Shown here piece by piece: positions 34,088 through 43,900 of a stretch of 64,000 bases of DNA. Within the stretch, counting starts at the first letter, position 1. The number at the start of each line of letters is the position of its first letter. The DNA lies in IMG/VR virus record IMGVR_UViG_3300010396_000045, positions 1 through 64,000 of that record. One strand, 5' to 3'. The stretch is from a virus. The position numbers and the translations under genes were made by a program. The notes under the pieces are model-generated. The model was not told the origin of the DNA and did no database searches. It worked only from the letters and a program-made list of their open reading frames with translations.

Positions 34088-34288
34088 ATGCTCAGTAACA
34101 AAGACGATATGACGCTGATCCAGGAACTTATCGAGGCCGATCTCCGGACGCGGTTTGCCATGCGGATACGATGCCGCGCGCAGGGACACGACTATGAAAA
34201 ACATGGCAGCATGTCCGCAGAGGGGACGCTTACTCGCGTCGATCTGGTCTGCAAGTGGTGCGGCGAAAATAAACTAAACGCGGAGTGA
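34088..34288 (+). CDS. Small protein with a C-terminal zinc-knuckle-like pair
   Basis: 66 residues. The N-terminus is helical (DDMTLIQELIEADLRTRF) and the C-terminal part has C-x(n)-GHDYEKHG and VCKWCGENK, a likely metal-binding strand pair. Preceded by GGAGTGAGGAAAATAGG, a leader shared with its neighbours. Function unknown. Confidence 0.65.
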   Translation: MLSNKDDMTLIQELIEADLRTRFAMRIRCRAQGHDYEKHGSMSAEGTLTRVDLVCKWCGENKLNAE

Positions 34289-34292
34289 GGAA

Positions 34293-34577
34293 ATGAAACG
34301 CACCCTGCTAGCCTCATGCGTCCTGCTAAGCGGATGCTACGTCGATCCCAACACCGGACTCGTCTACTCAACGCCGCAGTACCAATACCAGTCGGTCGCC
34401 GTCTATCACTACCAAGTCCCGCCACCCAATCCATACTACCAGGCGCGGCAGGACCAGCCCTACTATCAGGAATGGCGACAGTCCGCCGAGGAGCAATACA
34501 ACCAGTGCGTCGCTAGGGACCAGGAGCGCCGAATGTATCAGCAACCGCTAGAGGACTGCGGAGGGTATTTCCGATGA
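34293..34577 (+). CDS. Tyr/Gln-rich lipoprotein
   Basis: 94 residues. A signal peptide with lipobox (LLSGC, Cys15) is followed by a Tyr-, Gln- and Pro-rich region (YQYQSVAVYHYQVPPPNPYY) and a C-terminal Cys pair (QCVARDQ...LEDCGG). Preceded by GGAGTGAGGAA. Envelope-associated; possibly involved in superinfection or lysis control, but no motif shows it. Confidence 0.7.
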   Translation: MKRTLLASCVLLSGCYVDPNTGLVYSTPQYQYQSVAVYHYQVPPPNPYYQARQDQPYYQEWRQSAEEQYNQCVARDQERRMYQQPLEDCGGYFR

Positions 34578-34828
34578 CGGACAGTAATGACCAGTCCAAA
34601 CATCGCTGGTGGGATAGTGAAAGGCAAGAGTGGGCATATCCGGAAGACGACAAAGCCCGCCTGGACCTCTACTTCTGGCAACGAACGAGTGACCTGGAGC
34701 GCGAGAAGTCGCACCTGCTAGAAGTGATCGCCTCGGCCCACGAAGTAATACGCCATGACAATGACCTCGCCAGCGCAGAGACAATGCTGCGAGAATGCCT
34801 TGAGAAATTCGGCATTACTCCACGCTAG
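34574..34828 (+). CDS. Small hypothetical protein, 84 residues
   Basis: Its ATG overlaps the stop of the lipoprotein gene. Charged, helical (RTSDLEREKSHLLEVIASAHEVIRHD) with Trp/Tyr residues near the N-terminus. No family recognised. Confidence 0.65.
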   Translation: MTDSNDQSKHRWWDSERQEWAYPEDDKARLDLYFWQRTSDLEREKSHLLEVIASAHEVIRHDNDLASAETMLRECLEKFGITPR

Positions 34829-34878
34829 GTTTGCATCTCGCATAGCCATGAGGTATCCATCCCGCGCGGAGGAAACCC

Positions 34879-35115
34879 ATGGCAAAGCTGCTGGAGGAGA
34901 CGAAAGTCGTCCTCATCGTAGGCGCTCCGGCGCTGCTCGCATCGCTCGGCGTAATTCTGCTCCTGAAGGCCACATGCGGGTTACTGTGGAACTCTAGCTG
35001 CCAAGTCCGAATGGTAGGCGTCCATCACCTCGACGAGCCTATCCAGATAGCCCGGACGCATGTGCCACCAGAGCTTATCACGCCGGTAGTGCTCGGGACG
35101 TACAGAGGACCCTAG
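34879..35115 (+). CDS. Small membrane protein, 78 residues
   Basis: An N-terminal hydrophobic helix (VVLIVGAPALLASLGVILLLK), then a short Cys-containing polar domain (CGLLWNSSCQVRMVGVHH). Preceded by GCGGAGGAAACCC. Convergent with the zinc-finger gene on the other strand, overlapping it by 4 bases. Confidence 0.6.
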   Translation: MAKLLEETKVVLIVGAPALLASLGVILLLKATCGLLWNSSCQVRMVGVHHLDEPIQIARTHVPPELITPVVLGTYRGP

Positions 35116-35333
35116 GCGAACAGCCTATCCCATTTCTCCCTGTCCCGCTTCCACGTCGCGCGTAGGTTCGCGATCTCGGCCTCATTCGTATGCCCCGAGC
35201 ACGAGAGCCCAGTGTTCCCGGTCTCTAGCTTCATGTCCGGATGGCCGTAGGCGACCAGCTCTACGCGAGCGCGACCGCACTTTACGCAAAAGCCGTTCTC
35301 GAACTCGTGGTCCATTATTGTTTCGCGCGGCAT
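35112..35333 (-). CDS. Small zinc-finger-like protein
   Basis: 73 residues, or 67 if the second Met (MDHEFENGF) is the start. A CxxC pair (FCVKCGRAR) and later SCSGH suggest metal binding; the C-terminus is a charged helix (EIANLRATWKRDREKW). It is transcribed away from the promoter of the endonuclease gene. Confidence 0.6.
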   Translation of the reverse strand: MPRETIMDHEFENGFCVKCGRARVELVAYGHPDMKLETGNTGLSCSGHTNEAEIANLRATWKRDREKWDRLFA

Positions 35334-35340
35334 TGTCGCT

Positions 35341-35369
35341 TTGCAATTTGCATAGAGGGAGGGTATAAA
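35341..35369 (+). promoter_or_regulatory. Promoter with TGCAATTTGCATAG motif
   Basis: TTGCAA (35341-35346), 17-base spacer, TATAAA (35364-35369). The motif TGCAATTTGCATAG occupies 35342-35355, covering the -35 and part of the spacer. It lies 70 bases upstream of the homing-type endonuclease start. The same motif precedes the HNH/RAMP island (52431). Confidence 0.7.
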
Positions 35370-35437
35370 ACGGGAACAGCGCGTCGGATCAGGACACGCT
35401 GCCCCTGACCATTACGACTAGAAAGGACAAGAGCCGA

Positions 35438-36208
35438 ATGGCTGAGAAGACTATAGCACGCCCAATGCGTGGAGATAGATGCGCCCGCAATCCGCTGCGG
35501 GACCTTTATCCGGTAGAATACCAAGCCTGGGTGCAGCTTAGACAGAGATGCTACAATCCAGATAACGAAAGCTACTCGAATTATGGCGCAAGAGGCATCC
35601 GCGTCGAGGCTATATGGGATACCTTCGAGGGCTTTATGGCCACCATGGGGCCTAAGCCATCCCCAGACCTTAGCGTCGAGCGGCCAGACAATGATGGGAA
35701 TTACGGCGCTCAATGCTACTGGGGAACCCCAGATGAGCAGAACAACAACAATCGGCACAATCACCCGATAACCTATGACGGACGAACACAGAACCTAGAG
35801 CAATGGTCTCAGGAAATCGGGCTTGACCATACGGCGCTTCTGAAGCGGCTTAGACTGAAGTGGACTATAGGTCAGGCGCTAGGGTTCGAGCCTCCTCCAT
35901 TCAATCCCAAGGCCCACAATGGGACTACCGTGTCCGAAAAGTTGGCTTGTGGCGTCAACCGGACGACTTACCAAATGCGAATCGCTTCGGGATGGACCGA
36001 CGAAGCCGCGAGGCAGAATGTCGATGGGCGCAAGCACAAGCAGAACAAGCATCCGAAGTATATCTACGTCAGCCATCCGGCTCTTGGCGAAGGAGAGTTC
36101 ACCATTCAGCAGGCCGCTTTGATCGTAGGAAAGAAACCCAACACGGTGACTGTAGCAATAACCCGCAGAGGGAAGACGCCTCTGCAAGCTCTTGGACTGG
36201 AGAAGTAG
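35438..36208 (+). CDS. HNH-type homing-endonuclease-like protein next to the group I intron
   Basis: 256 residues. The core YQAWVQLRQRCYNPDNESYSNYG, then ARGIRVEAIWDTFEGFMATMG, and the ERPDNDGNYGAQCYWG segment correspond to the 20021-20641 protein. In the Asn-rich HNH core the usual ERIDxNGNY..NCRW is partly changed (ERPD, CYWG), so activity is uncertain. C-terminal repeats look like DNA-binding helices (TIQQAALIVGKKPNTVTVAITRRG). It is encoded opposite to, and ends 28 bases from, the inferred second exon of the intron-split tail gene. Confidence 0.75.
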   Translation: MAEKTIARPMRGDRCARNPLRDLYPVEYQAWVQLRQRCYNPDNESYSNYGARGIRVEAIWDTFEGFMATMGPKPSPDLSVERPDNDGNYGAQCYWGTPDEQNNNNRHNHPITYDGRTQNLEQWSQEIGLDHTALLKRLRLKWTIGQALGFEPPPFNPKAHNGTTVSEKLACGVNRTTYQMRIASGWTDEAARQNVDGRKHKQNKHPKYIYVSHPALGEGEFTIQQAALIVGKKPNTVTVAITRRGKTPLQALGLEK

Positions 36209-36269
36209 GGGGCTCCGCTCCCCCCAAACTCATTACTAAGACGCAGTGGTTTGAAGCACAAATGACGTC

Positions 36270-36615
36270 CAAAAATCTTGACACTGTCTCGCTAGGACAG
36301 CATGCATCCGATAAGAGATGCCTTTCGCTTTCGCCGAAAGTTGAGACTACATCATCACCCCTTTGCGGGGGCCGGGCGCTTCGGAGCCGCTCGGCTCCTA
36401 CTCCCTTGCGGGATAGTCGTTGAAGGTTCCGACGATCTGTCGGCTTCCCTGCTGATTGCCCAATCCGACCACTTTTCAAACCGTGACGCCTGCCATTCCT
36501 GGCTTCGCTGTGGTAGGTCGGCTCTAAGGGGATTCGAGCAATTCACCCAGTTATTCAAAGTAGATTGCTCTACTAGGCAACGCGTGCTAGCAACTGTGCT
36601 TCGTTGTCGTTGCTA
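36270..36615 (-). ncRNA. Group I self-splicing intron
   Basis: On the minus strand the 364-base space between two genes holds a complete group I core. P4 pairs TTGCT (36541-36537) with AGCAG (36453-36449) inside a P/Q pair (AATTGCTCGAATC / CAATCAGCAGG). A P5-side stem pairs CCGACC (36521-36516) with GGTCGG (36470-36465). P6 pairs CCGAC with GTCGG, P8 is GGAGCC-gagc-GGCTCC, and P7 pairs GACTA (36418-36414) with TAGTC (36349-36345). CTTTCG/CGAAAG follows as P9. A proposed P1 pairs exon GACGT (ending T36616) with GCGTT (36583-36579), giving the required U-G at the splice site. The core is confident; the exact ends are inferred. Confidence 0.78.
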
Positions 36616-37175
36616 ACGTCCATTGTGACCTGGACTGTCGTCGTGATAGACGTGCTGCCTATGACGATATCGGCGCTCGACGTCCCCACGCTAAAGTCAG
36701 CGAGCGTGGCATTCTGCCCGCTAGTAGCCGAGTAGTACGACCACTGGCAGGAGTTGTCCGCGACGGCGTTAGAAGTGCCGCTCGGACCACCAGAGGCCGC
36801 AGCGGTGCCAGCCTTCGTCAGCACGTAGAAATTAGCGCTGTTGCTGACGATGGTAAACAGGTTGGCGTAGGTCGCGTTAGCGGTCCACGCTGCGCTGTTC
36901 AGGGTAGCGCGGGCGAAGGTGACGGTTCCGTTTGCGCCTGGCGTTACGCTTGTGGCGACGAACGAAGCGGTAGCGGCGTCATTCGGGCTAGAGAAGGCTG
37001 GAGCGCCGAAGGCGGTAGCGGAGAAGACGAAGGTTGCGAGGGCGGTGTTGGTGCCCGCAAGCGCCGTCTCCGGGGTGGCTGGCTGGGGGTTGTTGTACAT
37101 CACCAACCGGCCGTTGTTGAAAAGTGGGAGGATCTGATTGAGCCCCCACGAAGCGCTGTTCACAGCGAAGTTCAC
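36573..37175 (-). CDS. Tail-associated beta-rich protein, 3' end interrupted by a group I intron
   Basis: Unspliced, the frame gives 200 residues ending ...VTMDVSNDNEAQLLARVA. It starts at a GTG (37175) with AGGAG 11 bases upstream. If the group I intron is removed between 36616 and 36269, the frame continues as ...VTMDVTSFVLQTTAS with a TAG at 36236-36238. That end fits the alternating beta pattern before it much better. The protein (TATFVFSATAF.., TAAASGGPSGTSNAVADNSCQWSYY) resembles tail-fibre-associated beta proteins. It lies downstream of a tail-fibre gene. Confidence 0.7.
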   Translation of the reverse strand: MNFAVNSASWGLNQILPLFNNGRLVMYNNPQPATPETALAGTNTALATFVFSATAFGAPAFSSPNDAATASFVATSVTPGANGTVTFARATLNSAAWTANATYANLFTIVSNSANFYVLTKAGTAAASGGPSGTSNAVADNSCQWSYYSATSGQNATLADFSVGTSSADIVIGSTSITTTVQVTMDVSNDNEAQLLARVA

Positions 37176-37186
37176 GTTAAAAGCTC

Positions 37187-37366
37187 CTAGTAAATGAGAG
37201 GAAAGGGAGGTCTCTCATCACTCGGCGGCGCACGCACGAAGGGGCGTAGTTGCGGCGCGTCTTTATGCTCCGCGTCGCTTTGTGGGAGGGGCATAGCGGG
37301 CGCGTGAGGCTTGATTGGCCTTAGCGTCGCGACTGCTCTGACCCGTATGTGGAGGAAGCCGAGCAC
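37187..37366 (-). CDS. Pro-rich small protein, 59 residues
   Basis: A GTG-start frame directly follows the tail-fibre stop codon (TAG-GTG) and its own TAG overlaps the AGGAG of the next gene. The product begins with a hydrophobic strand (VLGFLHIRVRAVATLRPI) and continues Pro-rich. Only context supports it. Confidence 0.45.
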   Translation of the reverse strand: MLGFLHIRVRAVATLRPIKPHAPAMPLPQSDAEHKDAPQLRPFVRAPPSDERPPFPLIY

Positions 37367-38437
37367 CTAGACGTACTGCCCGCCTGTTGCCGTTGTGCCT
37401 GCTGTAGAGCCTGGGAAGAAGGTGGTCGACTGGCCGCTAGAGATGATGCCGTTTGAGGTCGCACTGTATCTCGGGCCGTTGGCTGTCCCGCTGAACGTCA
37501 TCGTATTGTTGGCGCCTACAGCGACTAGGCCTGCGGCTTGGGCTGCTGCGAAGCCGCCGGAGAAGGTCGGAGTGCCTATGATCGTTGCCACCGAGCCAGG
37601 TTGTCCGGTCTGGATAGAGCCTGCTGCTGCAAGATAGTGGGAGCTAGCGGCGCCGGTTATCGTGTAACTGGAGTTTACGGTTATGTAGCCCCCGGACTGC
37701 GCCCACATATGGAATGAGGCAGCAGTACCGAAGCTCATCGCTCCGTTTATGGTGATCGCTCCGCCGCTGCCCGTTACGATGCAGGGAGCAGGGGTTATGC
37801 CGCCGATGGTTCCGGACGCCGCCAGCGAGAATCCAGAGACCGTGATCGATGCCCCAGACAGAACCTGGATAGGGACCTTGTTGCTCGTGGTGATGAGACA
37901 ACTGGCGGGGGTCAGGGTGTTTCCTACGAACGAGACTGTGTTCCCTGCTCCGAGACCGAGAATGACTCCATTGCATGTCATGCCAGTCTGGTAGGTGCCG
38001 TTCGCTACGCTGACGGTGACGTTGAAGCCGTTCAGGTCGAGCTGCGTGACGATATAGTTCCATGCCTTTTGCAGAGTGGCGAACGGAGCGGATGCTGATA
38101 GGCCTGTGTTCGAGTCGCTGCCCGTAGGAGAGACGAACAGGCTCATATTGCCCAGCAGCTTTGTCCGCCAGACGCCCTGCATGGCGGCGACGAAGTTCGC
38201 CTCTAGGGTAGCTATGGTCCCGTCGTCGAGCGCGTCCTTTCCTGAGAAGTCGCAGATGAACTGCGCTATCATCGAGGAGACTATGCTGGACTGACGAAGA
38301 ACCTTATTGACCTGGTTCGACTGCGCGATGCCGGTCTGGAACCCGGTTGGTAGAGCGGTCATAGCGAGATACTGAGACTGGCTCAGCACGTTCGCTCCAG
38401 CGGCGCTCGCAAAGCTCTTGAAGTCATTAGTAGCCAA
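37367..38437 (-). CDS. Tail fibre / tailspike with conserved phage N-terminus
   Basis: 356 residues. The N-terminus (MATNDFKSFASAAGANVLSQ..ALPTGFQTGIAQSNQVNKVLRQSS) is a widely shared tail-fibre attachment domain. Residues about 105-330 are a parallel beta-helix beginning with FVSPTGSDSNTGLSASAPFATLQKAW, the usual entry of pectate-lyase-like spikes. Probable receptor-binding or depolymerising fibre. Confidence 0.85.
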   Translation of the reverse strand: MATNDFKSFASAAGANVLSQSQYLAMTALPTGFQTGIAQSNQVNKVLRQSSIVSSMIAQFICDFSGKDALDDGTIATLEANFVAAMQGVWRTKLLGNMSLFVSPTGSDSNTGLSASAPFATLQKAWNYIVTQLDLNGFNVTVSVANGTYQTGMTCNGVILGLGAGNTVSFVGNTLTPASCLITTSNKVPIQVLSGASITVSGFSLAASGTIGGITPAPCIVTGSGGAITINGAMSFGTAASFHMWAQSGGYITVNSSYTITGAASSHYLAAAGSIQTGQPGSVATIIGTPTFSGGFAAAQAAGLVAVGANNTMTFSGTANGPRYSATSNGIISSGQSTTFFPGSTAGTTATGGQYV

Positions 38438-38459
38438 AGTGAACGCCCCCTAGATAGGG

Positions 38460-40886
38460 TTATATCGATATGATCGTGATGCTCGGATCCGGGAAATTGA
38501 GCGATGAGGTCACGCCGGCATTCACTGGGATAGTGGTCCGCGTGCCATCCTGAGTAGTTGCGCTTGTCATCTGCCATACGTTTGCTGTGCTGTTTCCAGA
38601 GCTATTCACAGGCCAATGGCTAAGAGCTACGGTCTTGCCGTTCTGCGCTCCCTGGCCGGCGTTGACGATCATAAGACCGAAATGGCCGGTCGACGGCGTA
38701 CATGCCATCGTTAATAGGTTCGCCGCGTTCGTTGGCACGTTCCAGCGTGATCCGGTGACTGTACGTATTTGCTGTCCGTTAGCATAACCCGCTGGAGTAA
38801 TCGGATTGCCAGCGACATCACTCAGGAAGCCGGCAGGCCCTTGCAATGCGGAGTCCCACTTCCCCCAGTAGCAGGTTACAGGAGACGAATTTGCCGACGT
38901 AATCTTCTGGATCGCATCCCAGACGGCACCTCTGTAGTCCCCCTGTGCAATATCCTGCACTGACGAGTCCATATTACCGGCGGGATAATATGCACTCGGC
39001 TGATACGCGACCTGCGTAGCTGCCGTGCGAATGCCGCCGGCAAAATAGTCGGCGAATGTTGTCTGCAATTGAGACATAGGCACGCCGCCCGGAGTCGGCG
39101 ATCCCTCAAAGAAATTGTCCCATTGGAACACGTCCATGCCAGGCACAGCGCTGGAAAACCCGGACCACCCACCATTGACGTTACCCGCGAAATCGGAAAC
39201 CGGACCGATTACGATATATGTGCCGCCCCCCGGAAGAGAGACATTCTTGCAGTTTGCAATGATCTGATTGTAATAACCGGCAGAGTCGTCTGTGTTGGCC
39301 GGTTCATTCTGCCCGCAGAATCCGATAACAGGCAGCCTCTTTCCGTTGGGCATCGTCTGGTTCTGAAAGAACAGGGCCATGTTGTGTATCATCTGGCCGT
39401 ATAGAGTCTGGTTAGTGATGTTGAGATCTCGCCAGTTCAAATTGAGAACGATAGCGGAGACCCCCAGCGGATCGACCTTGTAGAAATTATTTATGAGGTT
39501 CGCATATGCTGCTTGATTTACGTTGGGGAACGTTCCCCATAACTCTGGCGGAGGTGTCAATTCCATCCACAGGCCGGGGCACACTGTCGCCATCTTGGTC
39601 TGATATTCAGTTGACGTCAGTAGAGCGAATGGATTCCCGTTGGCTACGGAGAACGAGCCGACTAGGCTACCGTCATTGGCAAATGCCCCATCGGCTACCC
39701 CATAGAGCCGAGGTGAGATAATCATCTGCCCTCGGCCAGAGTTCTGGTTCGTTGTTCCCGGAGTCGGGTAGAAGTAGCTGGACGAAAAGTCGGCCGTCAT
39801 GAACGAACTAAAGGCAGCAGGACCAGGACCGCCGGACGATGCCTGAGAGACGATGGTAAACGGCGAAGGACCAAAGGGAGAGTTCGACGCGCTCGATTGC
39901 GTCGCGGTTAGACCGATCGAATAGTTGCCAGCCGTCAGGTTGCTCGCAGAGGTTATCAGGCTGCTGCCTGATAGCGAAAAGCTGGAGGAATTCGCCCCGC
40001 TCAGCGATACTGAGCCACTGAACGTCCCGCTGCTTACCGTGACAGATACAGCGCCTACCGTCGTCCCAGAAGGCGCGGTAGAGGACACGGTGTTGTTGGA
40101 TAGCGATATGCCGGTGATCGTCAGCGGCACGCCGCTCGGAGAGGCGCAGGCGACCCACCCGGTAATCGGGGAAGTCGTGGTCGGCCCAGTCCACGAGAGA
40201 GAGCCAGACGTGATCGTCCCGGTCGGCGTAAGACTGTACCAGTTATTGCTTACGTCAAGTTGCCAGACCGTTGATCCGATCAGATAGATAGCTTGGGCAT
40301 GGGATATAGTATCTGTCTGGCCGTTCACTACGGGATTGCCGCTGCCATTGAGCGACCAGACGTTGGCCTTTGTATCCGTAAATGACCCACTACCCGGCGT
40401 TGCCGTGGGATACGACGTCGTCCCAGCCCATTGCCACCAGCCAGGCGTTCCGAATGAATTCCCGTTGCTCTCCTCGTGGTAGACGATATGGCTCTGATAG
40501 AAGACCTGGAGGACGCCAGACGTCGTCGCGTCCGTCGTGCCATTGTGGATTACCTGCCCGCCCTGGCCTGTGATGGTCCATGTATCGAACGGTCCGCCTG
40601 TCGGCGCGGCCTGCCCAGGCGTCTGAGACGAATAGATCGTCTGGCTTGATGAAGTGACGCTGGAGAGGTTCGCGGACTCCTGGGTAACAGACCCCGTTTG
40701 GAAAGGCCCCGCTATTGCAGGCGAGGACTGAAGCCCAGTGATGGTGTCGACCGCAATTACTCGAACCCAGTAGTTCACCCCCACAGACAGGCCCGTTATA
40801 GAAAAGCTGGCAACCGAGGATGTGCCAGCTTGTGTCCAAGGTCCGGTCGCGGATGTTCCGTACGAAATTAGGTAGCTATAGCTCAT
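38460..40886 (-). CDS. Tail fibre with FN3/Ig domains and a clan-A glycoside hydrolase-like domain
   Basis: 808 residues. The N-terminal fibronectin III-like domain (SYLISYGTSATGPWT..SITGLSVGVNYWVRVIAVD) is followed by linker modules shared with the next gene (SGSFTDTKANVWSLNGSGNPVV, then TPTGTITSGSLSW) and an Ig-like domain. From about residue 360 there is a (beta/alpha)8-like domain with IGFCGQNEPAN, the Asn-Glu-Pro acid/base motif of GH5/GH39-type enzymes, and a C-terminal beta domain. Probably degrades or binds host polysaccharide. The nucleophile residue was not identified. Confidence 0.75.
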   Translation of the reverse strand: MSYSYLISYGTSATGPWTQAGTSSVASFSITGLSVGVNYWVRVIAVDTITGLQSSPAIAGPFQTGSVTQESANLSSVTSSSQTIYSSQTPGQAAPTGGPFDTWTITGQGGQVIHNGTTDATTSGVLQVFYQSHIVYHEESNGNSFGTPGWWQWAGTTSYPTATPGSGSFTDTKANVWSLNGSGNPVVNGQTDTISHAQAIYLIGSTVWQLDVSNNWYSLTPTGTITSGSLSWTGPTTTSPITGWVACASPSGVPLTITGISLSNNTVSSTAPSGTTVGAVSVTVSSGTFSGSVSLSGANSSSFSLSGSSLITSASNLTAGNYSIGLTATQSSASNSPFGPSPFTIVSQASSGGPGPAAFSSFMTADFSSSYFYPTPGTTNQNSGRGQMIISPRLYGVADGAFANDGSLVGSFSVANGNPFALLTSTEYQTKMATVCPGLWMELTPPPELWGTFPNVNQAAYANLINNFYKVDPLGVSAIVLNLNWRDLNITNQTLYGQMIHNMALFFQNQTMPNGKRLPVIGFCGQNEPANTDDSAGYYNQIIANCKNVSLPGGGTYIVIGPVSDFAGNVNGGWSGFSSAVPGMDVFQWDNFFEGSPTPGGVPMSQLQTTFADYFAGGIRTAATQVAYQPSAYYPAGNMDSSVQDIAQGDYRGAVWDAIQKITSANSSPVTCYWGKWDSALQGPAGFLSDVAGNPITPAGYANGQQIRTVTGSRWNVPTNAANLLTMACTPSTGHFGLMIVNAGQGAQNGKTVALSHWPVNSSGNSTANVWQMTSATTQDGTRTTIPVNAGVTSSLNFPDPSITIISI

Positions 40887-40923
40887 CCAGCAATCCTTGA
40901 AGTCTTTTTAGACAGGATGGCCT

Positions 40924-43900
40924 TTAAGGCTTGGTCGCGTACACCCTGTAGTAGTCAAGCGACGCATAGGCCGGAAGGCTGCCGTCTGATGGCGTTCCAT
41001 CGCCGGCATTATAGTCGGCGCCATTGGTGTAGATGTAAGTTCCCATGGGTTGGGTCTTCCAGTCGCCGCCTGGCGTTGCATGGGATGTGCCCACCTGGAC
41101 TCCATTTATAAAGCAGCGGATAAAGTCTGATTGCCAGTCGAGCCCATAAATGTTCGGTCGGCTAATATCGAGAGTGGTTGTCGAATAAAGTGTTATACCT
41201 CCTGTCTGGAAGCCTGCACCACTCCCCTGATTCCCGTCATCAACCATCTGGAACCAGACATGCGATACGCCGCTGGTGTCGGTCCAAAGATAGATATTGA
41301 GTTCAACGCTCCAACCGTCCTGCACGCCCGGGAAGTGGTTCTCGATATCGAATCCGAACATGAAGCCGTTCACCTTCGGAACGGACACCGAGAATTCGTG
41401 GTAGCCGTAAACCCGGTAGCATCCTCCCGGCGTGTTGAAGTTGTTGATGATTGTGCCGAGCAGGTGTTCGGTAATTCCCAACCCACCCGGATTGACCATC
41501 ACACCAAGGCGCAACGCGCCGCTAACCAAGCTATAGAGCGAGGAGGCAGACGGCGTGGCGATCGGGTTAACCCACCAAGTAGATACGCCCGTCGTGGATC
41601 CGCCCGGAGACCCAGGAACGCTGAATTCCCACATATCTCCAGACTGCCACACCTGGTGCGACATCCAGGATCCCGAGCTAAACTCGTCATCGAAAATTGC
41701 TGAGATTGGAGTAGAGCCGGGGAAGGCGTTCCACACCTTGACATATTCAAACTGAGCGGTAACCGGCAGTGATCCGGGGCTACTTATCACACCATAGAAA
41801 CTGGTAGGGTCGGCATCTCCCATATAAATTAAAGGATAGAGAGGGACGCCGTAGCCGGATGGCGTCGGCCATGAGCCCTGGGCTACCCTATCGATGTAGA
41901 AAGTCGTCGTCGTCGGCGTTACCAGGACGCCGTACTGGTGGAATTGGGAACAGTCTACGGTCCCGACTCCTACCGCATTATATGTGTAGACGTTCTGAAG
42001 AACCTGAGAAGAAGCAGCGTCCCACAAGGCGAAACCGCCGGCCTGGAACGAAGTCTGGTTCGTGTTTATCTGAATGACGTCGATTTGGTTCGCACCTTGA
42101 GTGGAGTAGAGAATAAACCCGGCTCCCGTACCAGTAAGAGGCTGGACCGCCATCTTGACTTCAAAGTATCCATATGTCTGCGAGAATGTTAAAGCGGTCT
42201 GCAACTGAGCGGAGATATAAGGGAGGTTATTGACCGCCGATAGGTACTGAGACGGAGTATTATCGACTCTTAGGTTCAGAACACCGTTAGATACTGTATA
42301 TATGCTTGTAATAGGCGTCGCGGGGTTGAATGGGTTTAGCACCCACATATCACTCCCCGGGTTGCCCGCATTTAGCGGAGCGTAATCCTCTGCTGGTTGC
42401 CACGTTTGTCCCGCAGCGGGAGCATAGATATTGTACATATTCAGAGAAGTGAACTCATCGGAGAATGTCGGATTATTCGGATCCGACCCGCCAAGGATGC
42501 GGGGATCACCGCTTGTGGATGTCCATACTCCGTTGTTCCAGAAGGACCACGATAGCCCCGAACCAGAAGGAGGCGCTGCGCCTGGTCCTACCCACGTTGA
42601 GCCGTTCCAGAAGTACCAGTTACCAGACCCCTGGTCCTGCGCGTAGATCGTGTCCGTCTGAGGGACGTAGGTAAGCGCTCCCGTCCCGCCTCCTCCCGGA
42701 ACAGCGGTGCCGTTCTCTAGGACATTTCCGCTGGCGTCGATCGTCCACACATTGCCGTGGATGTCCGTAATGGACCCGACCCCGGGCGTGATGGTGGCGA
42801 TCGTTACCAGTGTCGCCTGATAGACTGCGCTCTGGTAGTAGAGCAGTTCGATAACGTTTGAAGGACTCTGGACCGATATGCCATTACGGTCGATCTCAAA
42901 GCCCCCGCCCACGCCTGCCATCGACCAGTGAGCGCCAGCCGCATCGACAATCTGCCAAGTGCTGTTGTTGACGAACGTCCCGGAAGGAGACTGGCCGAGC
43001 GTTATATCTGTGCGAGGATCCTTCGTCGCCGATACCCAGGCCGACCCGTTCCAGGAGAACCACGCATTCGCGTTCGTCTTACGGTAGACCGTGCTATTCC
43101 AGAATAGGAGTTCGACGGTCCCTGTCGTGCCGGAATCAGAAACACCTCCATGAACAACCTGGCCGGCTGAATTGATCTGCCAGGAGGTTCCCTGAGTGCC
43201 GATGATCGTCGCGACTGTATCGGTTACATCTGTCTGCTGCGGAGACGCTGTAATCGCCGGATCGCCGCTATATGGGATCCAATTTCCACCGAGCGCATCG
43301 CCGCCGTAATAGCTCCACGTAGGCGCCGTCGTAGCAGGACCGCTCGCGACTGGACCGTTCCAGGAAAGCGCTCCAGAGGTAATCGTCCCGGTAGGCGTTA
43401 GGCTATACCAAGATCCGGCTTGGTCCTCTTGCCACACCGTCCCGTTGACCAACTCCAGGAGCTGCGCGTGAGAGACCGTATCGATATTACCGTTCACCAC
43501 CGGATTCCCGGAGGCGTTCAGCGACCACGCATTGCCGAAACTGTCGGTAAACGAGCCGCTCCCTGGCGTAGCCTTCGGCGTTGTCGTCCCGGCCAGCATC
43601 CAGACATTGTGGTTCCAGTAGACAATCTGCTGGACGCTGCTGGTGTTCTGGAGGACCGTGCCATTGCGCGATACCTGCACGCCGCTCGCTGTCCCGCTGG
43701 CATAGAGAGACCACGCGTTGAGGCTTGCGTCGTATAGCGCGGAGGGAATGGCCCAGGAGACGCCTAGAGACGAACCGGACGCCACTGAGATGATAGGACC
43801 GACAGATGGGACAGTCGTTGCCGAGGAACTGTTGACCCGTGTGTTCTGCGCGGACTCAATGATAGAGCTGGCACTCGTTATGACCGGCCCAACAACGCTC

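Noticed and set aside
36099-36479. Minus-strand frame of 126 residues over the intron and the endonuclease end
   Set aside because: It crosses the conserved group I core and the coding strand of the endonuclease, so it is not a gene.
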